Assembly: GCA_023376005.1 (NCBI GenBank)
Contig: CM042181.1
Location: forward strand, 22,618,011-22,682,010
Source: Doryteuthis pealeii
Taxonomy: Eukaryota > Mollusca > Cephalopoda > Myopsida > Loliginidae
Direction of reading: 5' to 3'
Length of the DNA: 64,000 bases
The notes beneath the pieces are model-generated. The model worked only from the letters and a program-made list of their open reading frames with translations, had not been told where the DNA came from and did not search any database. This document shows positions 27,703 to 38,900 of this stretch, piece after piece; the first letter of the stretch is position 1; each line of letters opens with the position of its first letter. The position numbers and the translations under genes were made by a program.

Positions 27703-29520
27703 TGGATCACAGAAAATGAATACCTGTTGAACAACACTTCCGCTCAAATGGTCACAATTTCAACAGAGACCCTAAATTCCCCACCATAGAAAGAATTGAA
27801 AATGACATCAACATAAAATCAGTAAAGATTGAATGACTGGAAGATAAATGGATAAACAATTTAAAAACCTATTATCCATTTGGACTTAATATGAATCACA
27901 CACATATGCTTAATGACATTTTGTATATTTCTTTGCAGGTTTGGTGGGACAATTATTGGGTATTGTTGTCAGGAAAGAACGGCCTGAACTTGAAGAACAG
28001 AAAGACAATTTGGTTCAGTCGATTGCGGCAAATAAGAAGAAACTGGAAGAATGTGAAGATGAAATCTTAAGGTATTAAATCTTTTCAGTTTTGTTGTGTT
28101 TGGTAATTGAATGAATTTTAATTTAGACAAATCAGATTCTTGTGTTGATTAGAGGATGAGGATGATGATGATGATGATGATATCAAGTCAATATCATCAT
28201 CATCATCATCATCATTATCAGGCTGCACTGACAACAGGGATAACCATGGGTCTCTCTCACCACTTCTCCCTATCGACAAATCAGATTCTTGTGTTGATTA
28301 GATGATGATGATGATTATATCAATATCATCATCATTTTCATCATCCTCATCATCAACAGGCTGCACTGACAACAGTGATAACAATGGATCTCTCTGACAA
28401 CTCATCCCATTGGATCATCCCCCCTGACAGTTCATCCCCGCTGATTGATGAAGGTTTTTGCTGAGCATTCTACACTAGTGTCCTTACAAGAAATAGAGGA
28501 GGGTCAAATGCGGTTTAGCCAAACGCAGTAAGACCAGTCTGAATATTAATCAGCTTATTAATCCACTGTTGAAGTTCTTAATCATAGACTATTTAAGGCT
28601 ATGAGCCAGGCCATCTGATTGAGTGTTGAAGGGGTGCTAGCTATTCTACAACAATTTCATTTTTTTTAATGATTTAACAGAAAATGCACTGTATGCACCA
28701 ATCCAAGCCATGATTGTAACTGATTGAAATGATCCACAAAAGAAATTAAGAATATATTTATTCAGCTCCAGTATCCAGTTCTAACGGATACATACAAAAC
28801 ACAGAACAATAAGTTACAAAACAATTAACAAGACAACTTACAAGAAAAAGAGGAGGGTCAAATGGGATATAGCCAAATGCAGTAAGATCAGTCCTGAATA
28901 TTAATCAACCTATTAATCAACTGTTAAAGTCCTCAAGACAATTTAAGGTTATGAGCCAGGCCATCTGGTATAATGCTGAAGGGGTACTAGGGGTACTCTA
29001 CAACATTTATAACAAAAAAATCTTTGTGTGGGGTCTGCTTATTTTTTTTCTTATTTTCATTTCAGACTTTTGAATGAAACAAAAGGTTCTTTGTTGGACG
29101 ATGAAAAACTTGTGAACACACTACAAATCTCAAAGACAAATTCACTTCTATCATCGTTTCTGGCTTAAATAGCTCCTCTTGATTTTTGTTTCATTTCATC
29201 AAAATTCTACGGGTCCTGCTAGTATTAGTTATATGAAAGTGTCAGATGTTGTTAATATCAAATAAGCATTGATTATATATATATAAGTAAGTAAAATCAG
29301 CAGAATAGCCTATTTTCACTAGCACTAGACCAACGAGGTTGTTTTTGTGTTTGAGATGGAGCGTCAAACCTACCATCAGCTCTCCACTTTACAACACAGA
29401 TCCAAGCTTTGCTACTCATGTTGGCAGGGGCTGGAATTGAACCCGGAAACTTATGTTTCCTCAGCAGAAGCTCTACTGACTGAGCTCAACCATCCCTAAG
29501 CATATATATAAATATAATAC

Positions 29521-29557
<37 letters not shown>

Positions 29558-31785
29558 ATGTATAACATCTATTATAAGCATAGAGCTGATTAGAAGTGGA
29601 CACAACCTCTTCTATAAAAGTAAACATTTATAAGAAAAATCTTTGTGTGGGGTCTGCTTATTTTGTTTTCTTATTTTTTATTTCAGACTTTTGAATGAAA
29701 CAAAAGGTTCTTTGTTGGATGATGAAAAACTTGTGAACACTCTTCAAACCTCAAAGACAACTTCCCAGGAAGTAACGGAACAATTGGCAACTTCTGAAAT
29801 GACGGAAGCAAAGATTGACAGCGCCAGAGAGGTGAGCGATTAAAAGAACGTATCAGGTTACAGTCAAATTAAATGACAAAAACCCTTCATTGATTTAAAT
29901 ATATGTCACATATAGATTCATTTTTCATTTCAAAACAAAGTGTACTCCAATAGTTAAAAACTAATCAATAATTAAATCATGTAGAAAAGCTGATTGATTG
30001 ATTGATTTTAACAGCATGTAAATTTGTTTAGGGTTATTTTATACTGAGAGGTTAAGAAATCCCATTCATTGTACATTCATATTTACAACTTTATATATAT
30101 ATATATATATATAATCCAAAAGTCCAGAGAAGAAATCTTCCTTACGACATAAGAGTTTTATTTAAAAAAACCTGTCGCAGTTTGAGAGCTCAATGTGTGT
30201 TCTTAATATTAGAGTCACACAGCAAATTTATAAGTAAAGAAATAACAAAACACTTAGAGATTTTGCATTATAGTCTATTTCAGGGAGCTTAGACAAATAG
30301 TCTAAATCTTCCGACTCATCAGATGCGAATGAAGAATTCTTTATTACTTTAAAGGCATTTGAAAACAGATTTTTTTTTTTTTTTTTTTAAATATTTATAG
30401 TCCTGTGATATGAATTCAAAACGAAAACCTTGATGTTGCAAAAAAGTTATGTTGTAGTTTCAAATATGAGCACTTCCGCCACACTTATCTCGGTCACCGA
30501 ATCATGTATCTCTTAATGTAACAGTTTTTGAAAAAAGAAGACATATTCCAAGTCCGACACTAGACGAATTCTCTTATTCAAACAGGATGAGTATTAACCC
30601 ATTAACGATAGGCCTACAACGGATTTTTAGAAAAGAATTTTTATTTTTGTAATTAATTTTGTGATTTTTTATTTTTCTATTTTTTACTTATATATAAAGT
30701 AAAAAAATATGAATGATTGTAAGGTTTTTATTTTTTTGGATAATGTGAAATTTAAAATCCCCTTCATATGACATTTTCCGATATATACTTCCCAACAAAT
30801 TTAAATTTACATCAAGCAATTTTATTTCCTTAATCAGCAAACATCAATTACTATAAATATATCCTAAATTTAGTATCATTTACCTTATTAATTCGAACAT
30901 AATGGGTAAGTCATCTGTATTTCTTAAATATCAGTCTATTTGAACACTTACATTCACCCTTTCATTCATGCTTTAAAAAAAAAGAAGTATTTTCTGAATA
31001 TGCCAATTTTGCATGGGTGAGACAGCGCTGAGTGTGATTAACCCAGATATAAGATCTTGGGGGAGGGCAGTTACTTATTATTTAAGGCCTACCTTTCCAC
31101 ACCATGGCAATATGGGATTAATTAAGGGTCAGGTGGCAAATGATATAATAGAAATTTGTTTAAATGTCTACATTTTCAAACCAGTTTACATCTCTTTTTC
31201 AATAAATTTACATTTGTATTTTGGAGAATAAGTATATATATATTTTTTTTGGGGGGGGGATATGTGCTTAATTGAAGTCATACCTAATTTTGAAAGTTAA
31301 TTAATCAATAATTAAATAATTAACTTTCAAAATTAGGTACGATTTCAATTAAGCACATATTCTCCCAAAAATTGTTGGCTAAAAAAAGCCATAACATAAA
31401 CACATCGCTAGTGTATTTACTTCTCATATATATATATATATATATAGTTAATTCTTTGTTATTATTATTGGAGAAATGATTATAAAGTGCTCAATTACTT
31501 CTGTAAGAGCTGTATTTATTTATTTATTTATAGTCACCAATACAATTAAAAGTTTGTCTTACCAATGGTTTCGGAATATCACTTTTAGGTGATTATCCGT
31601 CATCCGAAACGTTGACTTTTGAAAAAATTGGACAGTTTTTTTACCCATGCCTCGAGGATCACGTACACACGAGGCACGGGTTTCAAAAGTGAACGTTTCT
31701 GATGATGGATAATCACCTAAAACTAATGTTCCGAAACCATTGGTAAGACGAACTTTTAATTGTATTGGTGACTATAAATAAATAA

Positions 31786-31821
<36 letters not shown>

Positions 31822-32865
31822 CAAAAGGGATTGGTAATTGTGGACAGTTTGCAATTAACAAAAAGAAGTCATTTTCTTGTCAATAAGGTGACAAGGAAAT
31901 TTGAGAAAAATATTTTCATCTAATTTTGATCAGTAGGTTCTCCAACCATCATCAGTTGACTCACTATTCTGAAAATCTGAACTGTTTTTTCCTAAATCCA
32001 CTTTGACCAGGGTTATTCTCCATGTGCCGAAAGAGCATCCATCCTATTTTTTGTCCTTAATGACCTTGGACTTATTGACCCGATGTACCAATTCTCTTTG
32101 GACGCCTATATTGACCTATTTATTTTGTCAATTGAAAAAAGTCAAAGAAGTACAAAACTTGAAGAACGAATACAAAACATGAATGATTATCACACCTTTG
32201 CCGTTTACAGGTGAGACAAAGAAAGTTTTCTTGAGATTTTTGTTTTCTTTTTTTTTTTTACTTCGATTTCTTAACATGAATCCAAAAGTTGATATGCCAT
32301 TAAACAAAATAACCAACAAAATCATTTGTCCCAATTTATTAATACACATGAAGTTGAAAAAATTATGTATTAAAAAAATATTTGGTATTAAATAAACCAG
32401 TTGGGTTGATGTGCCATTAAATACCATTAACCAGATTTGAGCCGTTTACAGGTAAGACAAAGAGTTTTCTTGCTCTTTTTTTTCTTTTTTTTTTTAATCC
32501 AATTTCTTAACCCAAATCCAAAAAGACCCAACAAATAATGACAAAAATGACCCACACTATTTTTTGGTTGGTTGTCACAGCATTCACCTGGGATGGGTTG
32601 TACTGGCTCCATCTATAGAATTTGATGAGTCACGCACGAAGGCTGACCATGGCTGGCGATCCGATTCTTTGAAAATTTAGGTTTCATGCCTGATTGACAA
32701 ATTGTCTGACATAAAACACAAAAGTTTGATCTAGTTTTTGGTATCAGTATTCATTATACCAACACACAACTTTTGCTGTTTGAGAGAATTTGAGTTTAAA
32801 AAAAAGGTTAAAAATCAACCTACCCTACTGTGTACATGCATGTGTGTGTGTGTGTGTGTGTCTGT

Positions 32866-32910
<45 letters not shown>

Positions 32911-35900
32911 TGTGTGTGTGTCTGTCTGTGTGTGTGTCTGTCTGTGTGTGTGTGTGTGTGTGTTGTGTCTGTGGTGTGTGTGTGTTTATTCTTGGTTGAA
33001 TTTATCCTTCCAAATCTCAAATGAACTAAAATCTTTAATTTTACATTTTGTCATGTTCCTACCTCTCCTTCCCTCCAGGTTCACATGTCGTGGATTATTT
33101 GGCAAACACAAATTACTCTTCTCATTCCAAATGTGTGCAAAAATTTTGGAATCTGCTGGCAAAATCAATATGGATGAATACAATTTTTTCCTACGAGGAG
33201 GAGTGGTGAGTAGTTTTGAAGCTCAGAAAAATTCTTGAAAAAATCTTCTTTTAGATATTCGGATCAGGTCACCAATAGGCACCCCAGCCAAGATCAGTTT
33301 TGAAAGAAACTGAATTTTGCTTTTCACCGATTGTTAGTAAACAAAATTAACAAACTAGAATGTGCCAGTAGAGGTCCATGGAAAATAATTTTATAAATTG
33401 TGTAATACCATTTCTGAACAACATCCTTTTATTTAAATAAACATAAAAAAATATTTTGTAAATAAAAACTATTTTCATTTAAATAAACATATCTGCATTT
33501 CTCTTCTGATTAAATAAAAACTACTTTAATATAAAAATGTGTCTTTCGTTTAAAGTTTTATAATTAAAAAAAAAAAATTTAAAAAAAATTAATTTTTTCA
33601 CATATGCTAACAACAACAACATGAAATAACTAATTTCTTTTTTTATTAAAATCAAAAACTATTTTAGTATAAAAACATGTCTTTGGTTTGTATGAAATTC
33701 TGTTGATTTTGTTTACTAACAACCGGTGAAAAGCAAAATTCAGTTCCTTTCAAAATTGATCTTGGCTGAGGTGCCTATTGGTGACCTGATCCAAATATTC
33801 TTCCCAAATTATCTATAATTACAATATTATATTAAGGTTATATTTTATCATTTTTATTATTTTATTATTTGTATTCCATGAAATTCATGGGACCAGCCAT
33901 TGAATCATGTACCTGTCCTGGTTTTTCAGAACTCTGTGTCCAGTGGCTTCAGCCATTAGACCAGTAAGGAATTTAATATCAGTGTGATCCCAGAGGGCCA
34001 TCCCCTGAGGCAATACTGGTCCCCTTGATTTTAAGGGGTAGGGCTGGGTTTATTGCCCAGTGCCTGAGTCACCTCAAAAGAGGAATGCCAAAGGGATACA
34101 TGCAATTTTTCTACTGGCCACACATGAGCTTCGGTTTGTGTGTAGTCCCTCTGTAATGACAAACGATAACACAGATAGACTTTGGAAAGCTTTATTCTAC
34201 TTAGAATAATTGGTACACTTATTAAGAGTTTCTATAGTCTAGTATTCCCTAGAGAGTTCTCCACAGGGGAAGCAATCATAAAGTAGGAGAATTAACTCTC
34301 AGTTACTTATTACACCCTCACATTAATGATCAACTGACATGGTGGAGTTGCCAGTAAATAACTCATTTACCAATCTTAAAGATGTAATACAAATACATGA
34401 GGCTCTCATGAATTGAGCACTATACGCAATAAATTTTATTATTATTATCATTATTATTATTATTTTATTATTATTATTATTATTATTAAAATTTGTTTTT
34501 AAAATGACCGTATTTCTTTTTCCGTTCATCATCAGGTGATAGATCGAGAGAATCAAATGGACAATCCTTGTCCAAATTGGTTATCTGATGCTGCCTGGGA
34601 TAATATCACAGAACTTGACAAATTGACCAATTTCCATGGCATCATCACGTCATTTGAACAATATCCACGTGATTGGCATATTTGGTATACATCAGCCGAA
34701 CCCGAAGTCGCATCTCTCCCAAGTAAGAAAATATTGGGGGCGGGGCGGAACTTTCTTTTTTTTAAATTTGGAAAGTTTTGGGGGTTTTTTTAAAATATTT
34801 TGATTCCACCTTTTTTATGAACTTTCTGTTGTTAATAATAAAGTCTTAGATTCTTTTTTTTTTCTTTTTTTTCAAATGAAAAAAAAAATCAATTTTTCCT
34901 CCATTCAAAATACCAGAAATAAAAAAAGGAAAATAATAATGTGTTATATACCTGTAATGACAAATGATAACATTGATAGGGTTTAGAAAGCTTTTATTCT
35001 ACTTAGAATAATTGATACACTTACTGAGAGTTTATATACTCTAGTAATCACCAGAGATTAGTAAATAAGAAAATATTGGGGGGGGGCAGAACTTTATTTT
35101 TTTAAATTTGGAAAGTTTTTGGGGTTTTTTTAATATTTTGATTTCACCTTTTTTATGAATTTTCTGTTGTCATTTGAAATGTGAAGAATTCTTGAAATGT
35201 GTGATACAGAGAAAGGATTTTGGGTTCTGATTCATTTGCTAATATTTTGAGGGTTTTTTTTTTTTTTACTTTCTTTTAAAATTTGAACAGTTTTTTGCTT
35301 TTTTAATATTTTGATTCCATCTTTTTTATGAATTTTCTGTTGTTAATAACAAAATCTTTAATTATCTTAGATTCTTTTTTATTTATTTTATTCAAATAAA
35401 AAAAAAATATATCAATTTTTCCTCCATTCAAAATACTAAAAACAAAAAAAAGGAAAATAATAATTTATTATATACCTTACCTATGAACATTAATGGGTAT
35501 GTCCAAATCCTCATAAATATGAAAGTATTATGCTGACTGAGTAGTCTGATACCTCTAGCAGTGGTTTACCTTTCTTCGCGCCACTGACGAGTATTGTATT
35601 TTGTTAATGTTATAAAGATTCCATTTCCTTTCCAACCTCCATTTGGTTATTTCTCATTTAGTAACTTTGTTAGTTTACAACACCATGGTACAGGAGAATT
35701 TATATGGAGGAGACATTTACTTTTGTTAGGTTACAACAATTAATTCATTAAAAGAAACTTTGAAATAGATTCATTGATTTTTATGGCATATCAACCCATT
35801 TAGGGTTATTTTATGCCTAGAGGTTAGGGAAATGTATACATTGTTCATTTATATTTACATTTTTTGTGTAGTTGTTTCCATAAATAGTTTTGGCAAAATA

Positions 35901-38900
35901 GATAAAAAGAAATTTCAAGCTAAATTTTGTATTTCATCTTTTTTTAATTGTTTTTAACTGTTTTTTAACTGTTTTTTAATTGTTTTTTAATTGTTTTAAT
36001 TTGTTTTAATTGTTTTTAATTGTCTATATTTGTTTTTAATTGGCTTTTTAAATGTTTTTTTTAATGGTTGATTTTATCTCTCTTTTTTCTTCTTCTCTCT
36101 TTCTTTTCAGGCGACTGGGACAATGCATGCAATGAATTACAACGTATGTTAATCATCCGTTCTTTAAGACCAGATCGGGTCGCCTTCTGTGCTACATCAT
36201 TTATAGTAAACAACTTGGGATCTAAATTTGTGGAACCGCCTGTCTTGGACATGTTGCAAGTTCTTGCCGATTCCTCCAAGAGAACTCCACTGATATTTGT
36301 CTTATCACCAGGAGTCGTGAGTTTTTAATTTTCTACATTAACCCAAACACAACCAAACATGCAACTCTCTTTGCCACCATTTTTATTATGTCTATTGATT
36401 TGTTTGTTTGGTTGGTTGGTTGGTTGGTTGGTTGGATTTTATGGCATGTCAACTCTTGTTGGGTTATTTGATGCCGAAAACATTTTGCCCTAGCACCTAT
36501 ATGATTGCCCCAACCCTATTGCCCTTGTGGCAACCCCCAACCCCTCTTTATCATATGGGTGCTAGAAGGCAGTGGCTGCAGGTCTACATGTCCTGGGAAT
36601 GACGTTAAACTCTATCTGATGGTGAGGTTCCAGTTTTGGTGAATGTGGAGCACCCCTTCATCACCATTGCTCCCTGGTCCACTCTGACTCGGAGTGGTAG
36701 TACCTGTTAGGGTCCCATCTATGGGTTAAATAGAAAAATGTATTTATAAAAAAATGTATTATCCATTAAGAATTGATTTATTTCAAAACTTTATCGGCAT
36801 TAAATAACCCACTGAGGTTGATATGCCGTAAAACAAAACAAAACAAAACAAACAATCAAATCAATTCATTGAAAAGGTAAAAAGTATTTCAACTTTGCTT
36901 TAAGAATGGAGACTAAAAGATTCATTCAAAGATCTTATCCTGTAGCGAGATCGAACAGCAAAACCCACAAACCTGTGATGAGCCAACAACGGTCGATCGG
37001 TCGAAGAGACAGCGAGTGGCATGTTGTGTGTGTGGGGGCGGAAGCAGAGAAGGTGAAATGTGACGAGTTCGAAGCGGGCACAAGACGAGTTGTGAAGGAG
37101 GTGAAAGCGTGAGTGTCCTTGAGGCCACGATTTGTAGTTTGCAAGTCTCGTGGCTGGCAAGACGAGAATTGTGACGTGTCTTGGCCCGACCTAGTATAAA
37201 AGGAGACGGTTGGACAGTGGCGACGAGTGAACACAACGGACTTAGTTTGTCAGAATTCTTCTCAAGATTGCGAAACGTAAATTTGACGTGTTTCTTGTAG
37301 AATACAGAGTTGAAGCTTGGGCGTTGGCAGTAGAGCTTATTTAGGCCAAGTGTTACGTTGTCTTTGGCAGAATCCATTCAAAGAAAATGGATCAAAAGAG
37401 GCTGAATTGAATTATGGGATTGATATGAAGATGTCATCTAAAGACAATTCCACACCCAACAGAAGACAATTATTTTTGTATTGTCTCCTTAAACAGAATT
37501 AAAATGTTGTCATTGATTACCAAAAGAAAGGAAGAATTTTTGAGATGAGGCTTAATAATTTGGATTATTTGGACTATTGTCCTCATCTTTATCATCTGTA
37601 CAACATTATTGAACTCATAGTGTAGTGGATAAAGGTGTTGGGTTAAGACAGTTTTAAGTGACAGTTATCTTGAGGCTGCAGGTTCAATCCTGGTCACAAG
37701 CAGCAGTAACATAGAATAATGATTAACACAGCTTAACACCTGTACCCCAACTATGGTTAGCAAAATGAGAACAGGATACCCCCGTGGACTGAATAAAGGG
37801 TTGGGTTCAAAGTTCAGTGATGGCACCTGATTACAACATGAAAGCTGAGTTTGAAAAGAAGGTTCCTGAGTTCAAAGAGAAGGTTCCTAGGTCTGACATG
37901 AAATTCCTGAAGAAGGCTGGAGGACACATTGGCCGAAAACGTTGTACAGATAACAATACAGATGAGGACAATGGTCGAATAATCCAAATAATACTAATTT
38001 TTTTTATTAAAACTGATAAATACCAAAGTGTGCGGTAATTAGAGTCACCACTTTTTTTTCTCTCACAACTCCACCCCACCCGCTGAATGATTCAAAATTT
38101 CTAATATTATCTGCATTATTCGGACTATTGTCCCCATCTTCATTGTTATTTGTACAACGTTTCGGCCGATATGCCCTCCGGCCTTCTTCAAGTATTTCTT
38201 GTCGGACTCGGGAACCTTTTCGGACTCAGGAACTTTCTTGTCGTAATCAGGAAATCATCACGGAACCTCGAACTTAACCCTTTATTTAGTCCATGGGGGT
38301 ATCCTGTTCTCATTCCGCTAACCATAGCTGGGGTAGGAATTGTGTTAATTATTTTTCTATGTTACTGCCTCTACTCAGGATTGAACCCGGAATCCAGAGA
38401 TAACTGTTACTTAGAACTGTCTTAACCTAACTACCTTATCCACTAGGCCATGTGTCCAATTGGACACCAATCATCAAGCCTCATCTCAAACAGTCAAAAT
38501 TTCTAATATTGATCTTTTCTTTTGTTTTCTATTTGTAGGATCCAACGAGTTCCTTACTTCAATTGGCCGAAACGAAAGGAATGGTTTCTTCACGTTTCCA
38601 TGCTTTGTCTTTAGGTCAAGGTCAGGCCCCAATAGCCACTCGGATGATGCAAGAAGGAGTTCGTGAGGTGCGGATAAAAATGTTAATTCTATTTCATGCA
38701 AAACCATGTGAAAGTCAAAGGATGTGGATGTATGTATGTGGTATGAACATGTGTTAATGTACGTGTGGATGGGGATGTGTTTTGTGAAAATTTATTAAAG
38801 GAACGGTGATCCTCTTTAACCGGACGCCAGTGGCGGCCTGTGGAGATTTAAATAAAATTGAATTAAATTAAAATAAGATTAAAATAAATAAAATGTTCTG

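Noticed and set aside
29643..29843. Independent small gene starting upstream of exon 16
   Set aside because: The apparent start lies in the intron polypyrimidine tract. The conserved part is just exon 16.
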